A stretch of 64,000 nt of DNA, taken from assembly GCA_048493715.1 (NCBI GenBank), contig JBGDCZ010000009.1, positions 1-64,000 on the forward strand. The letters are read 5' to 3'. The notes beneath the pieces were generated by a model that had not been told where the DNA came from, did no database searches, and saw only the letters and a program-made list of their open reading frames with translations. Below are positions 46,939-55,835 of this stretch, one piece after another. The stretch's first letter is position 1, and each line of letters opens with the position of its first letter. The position numbers and the translations under genes were made by a program. This DNA comes from Arsenophonus sp048493715 (GTDB taxonomy: Bacteria; Pseudomonadota; Gammaproteobacteria; Enterobacterales; Enterobacteriaceae).

Positions 46939-48435
46939 TTATTGAGCAATGGCTGTATTTTTAGTCAGCCATTGTGTTATTCGTTGTTTTTCCTCATCGT
47001 TGAGCCATATGCCTAGTTTAGTTCTACGCCAAATTGCATCATCTAATTCTGTTACCCATTCGTTTTCGATTAAATAACGTAATTCTGCTTCGTATAAATT
47101 ATGCCCAAAAGCTTCACCTAAATCTGCTAACGATTGTGCTTGTTTTAAAATCAGATTGCTGTTGCTACCATAGGTGCGTGCATAACGCAATGCCATTCCT
47201 TCTGGTAACCATGGATAGCGTTTACGTAATAACTGTGCAAAACTATCACGATCATAGCCTTCAATCTCGCCACCAGGTAGGACTGCTTCTTTTGTCCATG
47301 CTTTGCCGATATTAGGGTAGTAATGAGCTAATTTATCTATAGCATGTTCTGCAAGTTTACGATATGTGGTTAATTTACCACCAAAAACAGATAGTAAAGG
47401 TGTTTTGCCATGTTCATCATGTATGTCGAGTGTGTAATCGCGGGTAATTGCTTGAGGTGAATCAGATTCGTCGTCACATAATGGACGCACACCTGAGTAA
47501 GTCCAGTCAATATCTTGCTGTGTTAACTGTTTTTTGAAATGATCGTTGTAAGCTTTTAATAAGTAATTGATTTCATTATTATCAATGTGAACATCTTTTG
47601 GATCACCTTGATATTCGACATCGGTAGTACCGATGATAGAAAACTCGTCCATCCAAGGAATAACAAAGACAATACGCTGATCTACATTTTGTAAAATATA
47701 AGCTTGTGAACCATCGTGTACACGAGGTACAACAATATGGCTACCTTTAATTAGCCGGATACCGTAAGGAGATGTTAATTGTAACCCTTCATCAAAGAAA
47801 GACTTAACCCAAGGTCCGGTTGCGTTTACTAATCCTTTTGCTCGCCAACTTTCTTTTTTTCCAGTACGTAAGTCTTCTGCTTCTACTATCCAGAGCCCAT
47901 TCTCACGCCAGGCTTTTGTCGCTTTGGTTCGTGTTCGGACTTCACCTTTATGTTTGACAATTTCTTGTGCATTGAGGACGACTAGGCGTGCATCGTCTAC
48001 CCAACAATCTGAATATTCAAAACCTTTTTTTAGTTCTGGTTTTAATATCGAGTTTTTACCAAATTTTAACCCTTTACTGCCGGGAAGACTGGTACGTTTA
48101 CCAAGGTGATCATAAAGAAAAAGGCCGGCACGGATCATCCAGGCAGGTCGAAGATGGGGTTGATGGGGTAAACGAAAACGCATAGGGAAAGCAATATGGG
48201 GAGCGAGTTTAAGCAAAACTTCGCGCTCTGCAAGAGCTTCACTAACTAAACGAAATTTATAATGTTCTAAATAGCGCAGACCACCATGGATCAGCTTAGA
48301 GCTAGCAGAAGAAGTTGCACTAGCAAGATCTTGAGCTTCTAGAAGTAATACTGATAATCCTCGACCAGAGGCATCAGCTGCAATACCAGCACCATTTATA
48401 CCACCACCTATCACAATTAAATCTTTTTTTTCCAT
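46939..48435 (-). CDS. glpD: Aerobic glycerol-3-phosphate dehydrogenase GlpD
   Basis: 498 residues from MEKKDLIVIGGGINGAGIAA (FAD-binding GxGxxG; start at 48435 with GGGGGG upstream). It is a membrane-associated flavoenzyme feeding electrons from glycerol-3-phosphate to ubiquinone. It also has SSASSKLIHGGLRYLEHY, VNATGPWVKSF and LSVFGGKLTTYRKLAEHA. Two GlpR-type operators abut its start. It converges on pfkA with about 80 bases between, where an imperfect AAGCCCCACA/TGTGAAGCTT hairpin may terminate both genes. Confidence 0.97.
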   Translation of the reverse strand: MEKKDLIVIGGGINGAGIAADASGRGLSVLLLEAQDLASATSSASSKLIHGGLRYLEHYKFRLVSEALAEREVLLKLAPHIAFPMRFRLPHQPHLRPAWMIRAGLFLYDHLGKRTSLPGSKGLKFGKNSILKPELKKGFEYSDCWVDDARLVVLNAQEIVKHKGEVRTRTKATKAWRENGLWIVEAEDLRTGKKESWRAKGLVNATGPWVKSFFDEGLQLTSPYGIRLIKGSHIVVPRVHDGSQAYILQNVDQRIVFVIPWMDEFSIIGTTDVEYQGDPKDVHIDNNEINYLLKAYNDHFKKQLTQQDIDWTYSGVRPLCDDESDSPQAITRDYTLDIHDEHGKTPLLSVFGGKLTTYRKLAEHAIDKLAHYYPNIGKAWTKEAVLPGGEIEGYDRDSFAQLLRKRYPWLPEGMALRYARTYGSNSNLILKQAQSLADLGEAFGHNLYEAELRYLIENEWVTELDDAIWRRTKLGIWLNDEEKQRITQWLTKNTAIAQ

Positions 48436-48445
48436 GCGGCCCCCC

Positions 48446-48485
48446 AATGTTCGAAATTGCTCAAGTATGTTCGTTTTCGCTCACA
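48446..48485. promoter_or_regulatory. Two adjacent GlpR operators upstream of glpD
   Basis: AATGTTCGAA at 48446-48455 and TATGTTCGTT at 48466-48475 both match the GlpR half-site WATKYTCGWW completely. Each is followed by a weaker inverted half (TTCGCTCACA after the second). They are exactly 20 bases apart, end to end, 10 bases upstream of the glpD start codon, as expected for repression by the GlpR encoded about 260 bases further on. Confidence 0.75.
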
Positions 48486-48698
48486 ATTTTAATCAAAATA
48501 GATGTGAAAGCCAACCATTATTAACCGGGAAAAAAGTGATTAAATCTATACTATTTATAGTTTAGCGGCAAAATAGACTAAAAAATAGCAAATTCATTTA
48601 GAAAATGAATGTTAAACTGATGAGAATATGAGCTTGTAAAGAAGTATAGCCAAAGAATAGAGCAGGGAAACGAGAAAATTTCTTGCGATAAGCGAGCA

Positions 48699-49457
48699 TT
48701 AACATATTTCAAGCGTTACATTATGATGCTCTATCATTTTATGAATATTTGCCGGCGGGGCTTTGTCGGTAAAGAGATAATCAATCATCTCTATACTTCC
48801 CAGGTTAACCATGGCATTACGACCAAATTTGGAATGATCAGTCACCAACATGACACAACGGGAATTTTCAATAATTGCTTTTTTTGTCCGTACTTCATGG
48901 TAATCGAACTCTAGTAATGAACCATCTCCATCAATACCACTAATCCCTAAAATACCATAGTCAAGACGGAATTGAGATATAAAATCTAAGGTTGCTTCAC
49001 CGACAATTCCGCCGTCGCGACTGCGAACCTCTCCCCCTGTTAGGATCAAACGAAGGTCCTTTTTTGGCATAAGTCGGGTTACAACATTGAGATTATTGGT
49101 GACGATCCTTAAATTTTTATGATTAAGTAAGGCATGGGCGACAGCTTCGGGTGTCGTCCCGATATCGATAAATAGTGTAGCTCCGTTAGGGATTTGGCGG
49201 GCAACATGTTGGGCAATTCGTTCTTTTTCGTTTGACCACATCATTTTGCGATCATGATAGGCTGTGTTAACAGAGCTTGAAGGAAGCACAGCACCTCCAT
49301 GATGGCGTTGAATTTTGTTTTTTTCCGCGAGTTCATTTAGATCACGGCGGATGGTTTGTGGGCTGACATTGAAGTATTTGACTAATTTTTCAGTGCTTAC
49401 ATAGCCTTGAATACGGGCGAGTTCGATAATAGCATCATGGCGCTGAGTTTGCTTCAC
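48699..49457 (-). CDS. glpR: GlpR, DeoR-family repressor of glp genes
   Basis: 252 residues from a GTG at 49457 (VKQTQRHDAIIELARIQGYV), chosen by exact agreement with E. coli GlpR and a GAGG site. The DeoR HTH is LVKYFNVSPQTIRRDLNELA with the AEKNKIQRHHGGAVLPSSSV wing, and the glycerol-3-phosphate-binding region has DIGTTPEAVAHALLN. It lies just downstream of glpG (17-base gap) and upstream of glpD. Confidence 0.95.
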   Translation of the reverse strand: MKQTQRHDAIIELARIQGYVSTEKLVKYFNVSPQTIRRDLNELAEKNKIQRHHGGAVLPSSSVNTAYHDRKMMWSNEKERIAQHVARQIPNGATLFIDIGTTPEAVAHALLNHKNLRIVTNNLNVVTRLMPKKDLRLILTGGEVRSRDGGIVGEATLDFISQFRLDYGILGISGIDGDGSLLEFDYHEVRTKKAIIENSRCVMLVTDHSKFGRNAMVNLGSIEMIDYLFTDKAPPANIHKMIEHHNVTLEIC

Positions 49458-49474
49458 AAAAACCTCAAGTATCA

Positions 49475-50329
49475 CTATTTATATTGATTATGTTGGGTAT
49501 TATCCGGTTTGTGTTTATTATCCCATAATCCCATTAATAAGCCGATAATTAACCCGGCAGTGTGTGCCGTGTTAGCTATCTTCATGCCAAACATATCAAA
49601 ATAGCCAAGAAATAACCATAAAACGGCAAATATCATTAACCCTCTTGGCACAGAAATACCTTTTGCTGTGTAGCGTTCACCTGTTAGCCAAGCGTAACCG
49701 ATTAAGGAGAAAACCACACCAGAAAGTCCACCAAAGGCAGAGCCACTAAACAGCGATTGTCCCCAATTACTAAAAAGTGCTGATATAATAGTAATTACAA
49801 ACAGTTTACCGGTACCCAATTGACGTTCTACCTGACTACCTAAGTACCACCACCATACTAAATTAAATAAAAGGTGCATCAACGAAAAGTGGAGTAAGGC
49901 TGGCGTGAATATTCTCCAGATTTCGGCGTATTGAGCACTTGATGGCCAGGTAAGATAAGCCATTACGGCTTCATTGCCAGAAATTAACATCCAAATATAA
50001 ATAAAAATGCATAAGAAGAAAGCGCTGATAGTTAGTGGTCCAGATTGTTTTTTTAAATAATAGAAAGTGAGATAATTACGATAACCAAATTTTTTATCAA
50101 TATGCCCGGTCTCCCAACTTGCTGCTTGGTAACGGGAGTTAAGAGGATCTTGCATAAATAGTTTTAGTTCTTGTTGCACCTGATCAAACTTATTTTCATC
50201 AAGTAACCAGAGATCAACGAATTTCCCCTCTGGTTCAGCACGCATTTGGATAACAATATTTTGCGTTGCCATATAATCGATAAATGCTTGTGCTAATCGA
50301 GGGTTTGCTATAGAAATTAAATGGATCAT
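49475..50329 (-). CDS. glpG: Rhomboid protease GlpG
   Basis: A 284-residue inner-membrane serine protease. It has an N-terminal cytoplasmic domain (about 1-90) and six membrane helices. The catalytic serine is in GGLSGVVFSLIGY and the histidine in ANTAHTAGLIIGLL. WRIFTPALLHFSLMHLLFNL is the rhomboid signature. It lies between glpE and glpR in the conserved glpEGR operon. Confidence 0.96.
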   Translation of the reverse strand: MIHLISIANPRLAQAFIDYMATQNIVIQMRAEPEGKFVDLWLLDENKFDQVQQELKLFMQDPLNSRYQAASWETGHIDKKFGYRNYLTFYYLKKQSGPLTISAFFLCIFIYIWMLISGNEAVMAYLTWPSSAQYAEIWRIFTPALLHFSLMHLLFNLVWWWYLGSQVERQLGTGKLFVITIISALFSNWGQSLFSGSAFGGLSGVVFSLIGYAWLTGERYTAKGISVPRGLMIFAVLWLFLGYFDMFGMKIANTAHTAGLIIGLLMGLWDNKHKPDNTQHNQYK

Positions 50330-50344
50330 AGCCTGTTATATCGC

Positions 50345-50677
50345 TTAAGAAAGTGAGTTGATGGTGTATGGATATTCTCTCAACCATACTTCAAAACCAC
50401 CGTTTATGCTATAAACATTTTCGAAGCCCATATTAACTAGATATTGTGCGGCGCCTTGGCTACTATGGCCATGGTAACACATTACCATCACAGACATGTC
50501 GAAGTCGATTTGCTTAATAAAGTCATTTAAGGTCTCATTAGTAAGATGGTAAGCATTTTTAATATGCGCTGAATGAAAACTTTGTGGATCACGAATATCC
50601 ACTATCTGGCTATCACCTGCTTGCCATAGTTCATAGGCTTGTTCAACTGTAATTAATTGAAAATTATCCGTAGTCAT
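50345..50677 (-). CDS. glpE: Thiosulfate sulfurtransferase GlpE
   Basis: A 110-residue single-domain rhodanese. The active-site loop is VMCYHGHSSQGAA with the persulfide cysteine at about residue 65, and the N-terminal IVDIRDPQSFHSAHIKNAYH is the CH2A motif. In contrast to the YibN protein of this window it has its catalytic cysteine. First gene of glpEGR. Confidence 0.95.
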   Translation of the reverse strand: MTTDNFQLITVEQAYELWQAGDSQIVDIRDPQSFHSAHIKNAYHLTNETLNDFIKQIDFDMSVMVMCYHGHSSQGAAQYLVNMGFENVYSINGGFEVWLREYPYTINSLS

Positions 50678-50765
50678 CTGCGCTATATTATTTTATGTTC
50701 AGAAAAGTAAGATACTCTATCTACTATTAAAGAGTATCCATCGTTAGCTAAAATACGTAATTAAT

Positions 50766-51344
50766 TTAATAATAAGAGTGATCACCACGTTGATGTTCAG
50801 TTAAATCTTTTACGCCCCTAAGTTCTTCAGGAAACATATTTAGCAACTGTTTCTCAATGCCTTCTTTTAAAGTAATATCTACCATTGAACAGCCATTACA
50901 TCCGCCACCAAACTGCAGGATTGCATATCTGTCGCCAGTGATTTCCATTAAAGAAACCAGCCCACCATGGCCAGCTAATTGTGGATTAATTTGTGATTGG
51001 ATAACATATTCGACTCGTTCGAATAGTGGGGCATCGTCAGCAACTTTACGCATTTTAGCATTGGGTGCTTTTAGGGTAAGTTGGGAACCTAATTGATCTG
51101 TTACGAAATCGATTTCAGCCTCTTCCAGAAAAGGTGCGCTAATTTCATCAACATATGCTGAAAGTTTATCAAATTTAAGCTCAATATCTGTCGTTTCAAT
51201 AGCATCGGGTGGGCAATAAGAGACACCACATTCCGCAGAAGGTGTGCCAGGATTAATAACAAATACCCGAATTTGTGTGCCAGGTTCTTGATTTTCCAAT
51301 AGTTTAGCAAAATGAGCTTGTGCTGCTTCTGTAATATTAATCAT
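50766..51344 (-). CDS. nfuA: Fe-S biogenesis protein NfuA
   Basis: 192 residues: an N-terminal degenerate A-type domain and a C-terminal Nfu domain with the CxxC cluster site in FGGGCNGCSMVDITLKEGIE (near residues 149-152). It carries and repairs Fe-S clusters under iron limitation or oxidative stress. In E. coli order it follows gntX, which is broken here. Keeping NfuA while feoABC is lost fits a need to manage limited iron. Confidence 0.96.
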   Translation of the reverse strand: MINITEAAQAHFAKLLENQEPGTQIRVFVINPGTPSAECGVSYCPPDAIETTDIELKFDKLSAYVDEISAPFLEEAEIDFVTDQLGSQLTLKAPNAKMRKVADDAPLFERVEYVIQSQINPQLAGHGGLVSLMEITGDRYAILQFGGGCNGCSMVDITLKEGIEKQLLNMFPEELRGVKDLTEHQRGDHSYY

Positions 51345-51404
51345 AATCGATGCTCAATAATTGATCATTTTAGTATGTTTATCATACGCTCTTTTCCTTA
51401 CCTT

Positions 51405-52088
51405 CTACAAGGTTCTACATACTGCCCAAGCTTGGGCTGAATTTGCACCAGAGTCAATAAGCAATTTAGCAACTTCATTTATTGTTGTTCCTGTTGTAAT
51501 GACATCGTCAAGTATTGCAATATGACGATCTTGAAACGATTTTTTTACACTAAAAGCACCAATAAGATTCTGTGTCCGTTTTGTCGCAGAAAGTTGAGTT
51601 TGTGGTAGTTGTAGCACGAGTGCGGATAATTGAATTAGTTTGAAATTGGCATCCTAACCAATAAGCTAATTGAGTTGCAATCAAACTGGCTTGATTAAAT
51701 CCACGTTGCCAATGTTTACGATGATGAAGTGGGATCGCTATTATAACCTCTGGTTTACGCCAGTGTTGTTGGCGATATCCTTGTTATAAGGAACTAGGAA
51801 TAAACGCGCGAGTATAAAGGCTAATCGGGCTACTTTGTGAAATTTGTACTGCCGTATTAGATTGCTTAATGGTGAGACATAGGGGGTAATGGCAACAAGA
51901 TCGTGCCAATAGGGTGGTGTTTGTAAACAGAGTCCGCAAGCCGTCGTGAATTGTTCGACAGGTAAAGCACAGCGATAACAAACTTGTTTTAGATAGGGTA
52001 AATGCTTTAAACAGTAGTAACAAATGCCATGATAGTGATATCTTAGTGTTTTATGACATAGCCAACAGTACTCAGCCATTTTTAACAT
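51405..52088 (-). pseudogene. gntX: GntX/ComF-type amidophosphoribosyltransferase-like protein, two frameshifts
   Basis: The start at 52088 gives MLKMAEYCWLCHKTLRYHYH and the four-Cys zinc region (CYYCLKHL, CYRCALPV, CGLC). The frame breaks near 51775, continues in another frame as QHWRKPEVIIAIPLHHRKHW QRGFNQASLIATQLA, and breaks again near 51615 into LSATKRTQNLIGAF and the PRPP loop IAILDDVITTGTTINEVAKL to the stop at 51405. The family includes DNA-uptake protein ComF; GntX is tied to use of DNA as a nutrient in E. coli. It is divergent from bioH. Confidence 0.92.
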
Positions 52089-52127
52089 AACGATGTCCTT
52101 TTTTATATGCATAAAGAGAGAATAATT

Positions 52128-52904
52128 ATGACGACACTATTTTGGCAGCAGTTAGGAAAAGGAAAACAAGATATTGTGTTATTGCACGGATGGGGATTAA
52201 ATGCAGAAGTTTGGCGTAGCATTGAAGTGGAATGTGGTTCCCATTTTTGCCTCCATCTTGTTGACTTGCCAGGCTATGGTCGTAGTAATCTTTTTTCACC
52301 GATGACGTTACAACAAACGGCAGAGGTAATTTGGCAACAAGCTCCTAAGCAGGCTATTTGGTTAGGTTGGTCGTTAGGGGGATTAATTGCCACAACCATC
52401 GCGCTTAAATATCAAGCTGAAATTGCCGCTTTAATAACAGTGGCTTCATCACCTTGTTTTAGTCAGCAAGAAAATTGGCCAGGTATTAAACCCACGGTGC
52501 TTACAGGTTTTGAACAACAATTACAGGCTAATTTTCAGCGTACAGTCGAACGTTTTCTGGCCTTGCAAACATTAGGTACCAAAACAGCGCATGAAGATAT
52601 ACGATTATTGAAATCGGTAATACTAAAACAGCCATTACCATCCGTTGCTGTGTTAAACGCAGGTTTGGAAATTTTGCGAACAACTGATCTGAGGCAGTCT
52701 TTATTAACGTTAAATAAGCCTTTTTTACGCATTTATGGTGATCTCGATGGTTTAGTACCTAGAAAAGTCGTACCGATAATAGATGGATGGTTACCAAATT
52801 CGTCCTCAGTGATAATAAAACATGCTGCTCATGCACCTTTTATTTCTCATCCTAAACAATTTATTCAATTGTTAATTGATTTTTCTCATCAGTTAAAGAA
52901 ATGA
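52128..52904 (+). CDS. bioH: Pimeloyl-[ACP] methyl ester esterase BioH
   Basis: A 258-residue alpha/beta hydrolase releasing pimeloyl-ACP for biotin synthesis. The start is MTTLFWQQLGKGKQDIVLLH. The nucleophile is in IWLGWSLGGLIAT (near residue 82), the acid in IYGDLDGLVP and the histidine in HAAHAPFISHP. All three are intact. Other bio genes are not in this window, so whether biotin is made cannot be judged here. Confidence 0.95.
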   Translation: MTTLFWQQLGKGKQDIVLLHGWGLNAEVWRSIEVECGSHFCLHLVDLPGYGRSNLFSPMTLQQTAEVIWQQAPKQAIWLGWSLGGLIATTIALKYQAEIAALITVASSPCFSQQENWPGIKPTVLTGFEQQLQANFQRTVERFLALQTLGTKTAHEDIRLLKSVILKQPLPSVAVLNAGLEILRTTDLRQSLLTLNKPFLRIYGDLDGLVPRKVVPIIDGWLPNSSSVIIKHAAHAPFISHPKQFIQLLIDFSHQLKK

Positions 52905-52955
52905 ATATAGTTAGTTACAATAAAATTAAAAACGTTATTTAATATAATAAATATT

Positions 52956-52988
52956 GTAAGCGATAACTTATTAAAAATTATCGCTTAC
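52956..52988. repeat. Perfect inverted repeat between bioH and the feo remnants
   Basis: GTAAGCGATAA (52956-52966) and TTATCGCTTAC (52978-52988) are perfect 11-bp arms with an 11-base AT loop. It lies between convergent bioH and feoC, so it may act as a bidirectional terminator, although there is no clean T run. Confidence 0.6.
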
Positions 52989-52997
52989 TTGCCCAAA

Positions 52998-53235
52998 TCA
53001 GAAAGAGATCACTTGATAAATTTTTAGATTACGTTTTTTTATTTCCGGGTATTGCTGGCAACTCTGACCCGTTAAACAGGGAGAGTGATCGACTCGCTCT
53101 ATTTTCCCATGGTGGTTAATTTATTTAACATCGCTTCGATCATGGGTAATGAGGCAGAAAATTTCTGACTAATTTGGAAGCATCCGTTCTACCACATAGC
53201 GCAACCATATCTCTGACTTGCAATAAACTGATCAT
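52998..53235 (-). pseudogene. feoC: FeoC, frameshifted
   Basis: The start gives MISLLQVRDMVALCGRTDAS, then a shift to QISQKFSASLPMIEAMLNKL TTMGK, and another to IERVDHSPCLTGQSCQQYPE, ending at TGA 52998-53000. The small winged-helix protein and its Cys-containing wing are recognisable in three frames. The total length (about 79 codons) is normal. Confidence 0.85.
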
Positions 53236-53261
53236 ATCATTACCCCTAGTGACATGAACCA

Positions 53262-55422
53262 CTATAATTGCGGATGCTGTGAGAAAGTTGCTATTTGATA
53301 GAACAAGGTAGAAACCGAATAAGCGACATTCAAACCCCATAGAATAGAAAAAGTCATACAGTTTCGATTGGTTTCACGGGCAATGGCGACTAACACAGAA
53401 ATGCAAGGAACATAAAGTAGTACAAAGATTAGATAGCTATAAGCAGACAAAGTCGATCCGAATCGTGCAGCCATAGCGCACACTGTACTGCTATCCATAT
53501 CACTATCACCTTTACTTGCTTCAATAGGATTGGATAAAACACTGAAGCTGAATGTTTCTTGCAGGCTATCCCGAGTTTCATTAACTGCATCCTTTAATTC
53601 ATCTAATAGATTAAATTGCTCTGTATCAAAAGGTGTTTGAGTAATATTTTCGGCAGTGTATAGTGTATTCAAAGTTCCAATAACAACTTCTACCCGTAAT
53701 AAGTCCAACGGTTGCTTGCCAGTTATCATCGTTGATGCAGATAGGTTTCAGTAACGGGGTGAGGGTTTTACTTACTGATGCTAATGCTGATTGGTTAATG
53801 TTATCAACAACTTTACCGGATAAAGAAAAACTATTAAGCGCCCCCATAATCATACTGGCAATAATAATCACTTTTCCTGCTTTTAAGACGAAACATTTCA
53901 GCCTTTTCCAGGTCTGCAACAGTAATGTTTTTAAGTGGGGTACATGGTAAACCGGTAATTCCATGATAAAGGTGAGGATGCACCTCGTGCAATAGTATAT
54001 TTCAATAACAACCCAGTCAGGATAGCAATGACAATACCTAATAAATACAGGGAAAAAACAATAGTAGCGCCATTTTTGCCAAAAAAGTAGCTGCAAAGAC
54101 AGCAAAAATAGCCAGCCTTGCTCCACAAGACATGAAAGGCGCCATTAAAATGGTAATTAATCGTTCACGAGGGGTATCTAATGTTCACGCTCCTATAATA
54201 ATAGTAGGCACATTATAACCAAAACCGACAATCAAAGGGACAAAAGATTTGCCAGGTAGGCCTAGTGCTTGCATTAGCCTATCCATGAAAAATGTCGTGC
54301 GAGCATATAACCTGACTCTTCTAATATCGAGAGGAATAAATACATTAAACCAATTTGAGGGACTAATGGTAATACGGTATTGATACTACTACCTACCCCT
54401 TGGGCAAGGAAAACAGTTAGCCATGCTGGATAGTTAAAAGTATGACCAATCCATTGAATTTCATGAATGAAAATGGCTTCTGAGCCACCTTCAAATAGGG
54501 GTTGTAATACGCCACCGATATTAGTCGCCAGGATAAACATCAAATACATGATAAAAAGAAATATCGGTACTCCAAACAAACGATTAAGCACAATATTATC
54601 AATAAATTGCGTTAAAGTATTAGGTTTTGTCGTTTGGGTATTAATTACCGCTTCACAAATCGTTGTAATAGTCTGATAGCGCGCATCAGTGATAATGAGT
54701 TCTGGCTCTTCTTGTTGATGAGACTGTAAATGTGTTTTGATTGTATGCAGTTTATCAGTAGAAATACCTGAACGTTCAAAGCTATATATGTCGCCTTCTA
54801 GTATTTGTAGCGCTAACCAACGATGCTGTTGCTGACTAAATTTATTATGGTCGATAATTTGGGCTAAATTTTCCACTTCAGTAAGCAAAAAGTCTGGATA
54901 GTGGATCAGGGTTGAAATAAGGTTATTGCTATGTTTATCAATGGGTTGTTTTAAAGAATCAATTCCTATTGCGCGAGTCGACACCAGCGGAATAACGGGG
55001 CAACCCAGGTGTGTTTGTAGTTCATTAATATTAATGTGAATATTCTGGCTTTCTGCAAAACCTAACATATTAAGTGTGACGATACAAGGTATACCTAATT
55101 CAATAAGTTGTAATGTTAGATAAAGATTACGTTCGAGGTTAGCGGTATCTATAACATTGATCAACATATCCGCTTCGCCACTTAGGATGAAATGACAGTC
55201 AATTTGTCTATCGAGGGAAATTTGTTCTGAAATCGTGGTTAGTAAAATAGGTGCCAGACAGATCAACTAATTCAACATCATATTCTGGGGTTACAAAGTG
55301 GCCAACCTTTCGCTCAACCGTGACACCTGCCCAGTTGCCAACACGTTGGCGAGCGTTTGTTAATTGATTAAAGAGTGTCGTTTTACCAGCGTTAGGGCTG
55401 CCAATAAGGCCAATGGTTTCAT
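53262..55422 (-). pseudogene. feoB: FeoB ferrous iron transporter, multiple frameshifts
   Basis: FeoB is the G-protein-coupled inner-membrane Fe(II) permease. The remains keep order: G1 GLIGSPNAGKTTLFNQL and G3 VDLSGTY (about 55250-55415), a long frame 54274-55266 with CIVTLNMLGFAESQNI (G4 region), membrane core pieces FPVFIRYC-type and MELPVYHVPHLKTLL (53626-54126), and 53262-53729 with NTLYTAENITQTPFDTEQFN and AYSYLIFVLLYVPCISVLVA. A missing A in codon 2-3 already puts the start out of frame (ATGAAACC instead of ATGAAAACC), and at least four more shifts follow. The C-terminal 30 or so residues are lost. Confidence 0.95.
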
Positions 55423-55479
55423 AGTCCTGGTGTCAGATGAGTAATAAACAATAGTTATTTAGTTATCATAAATCTATTT

Positions 55480-55739
55480 TTATACAGCTTGATTGCTGGT
55501 ATAGGCTAAATTTAATAGAGCTAGATCTTTTTTCCTTAAAATCAAATTCATACGGCGAGTTTCGATTTGAATAGGATCACCTAGCGGCACTATACGAATA
55601 ACGCTAAAAAAAGATCCAGGTAACATGCCTAAAGAGAGTAACTTTTGCCGGTAAGCTGGATTTATTTCTGTGAAAACCCGACTATTTTATATCGATGATT
55701 AGGAGAAGAATTGACATAAACACTTCTACTTATAGTCAA
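55480..55739 (-). pseudogene. feoA: FeoA, one-base deletion
   Basis: HRYKIVGFSQ is followed by a frame change at CAGAAATAA, where CAG GAA ATA is expected, and then INPAYRQKLLSLGMLPGSFF and SVIRIVPLGDPIQIETRRMN to a stop at 55480-55482. The SH3-like FeoA fold is otherwise complete. The original start is unclear, as no ATG remains in frame. It is followed directly by feoB. Confidence 0.9.
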
Positions 55740-55796
55740 ATATACCGCAAATGGGTACCAGATGAATAGCAAAATTAATAGAAAATATTATCATAT

Positions 55797-55811
55797 TAGT
55801 AATGAGAATCA
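55797..55811. promoter_or_regulatory. Fur-box-like site upstream of the feoA remnant
   Basis: On the minus strand TGATTCTCATTACTA matches the 7-1-7 Fur consensus at 10 of 14 positions, and a second partial match (TGATAATATTTTCTA) overlaps its downstream side. The position, about 60 bases before feoA, suits the iron-repressed promoter of feo operons. It would now control only pseudogenes. Confidence 0.45.
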
Positions 55812-55835
55812 AAATTATCTGCTGTACGAATTAAT

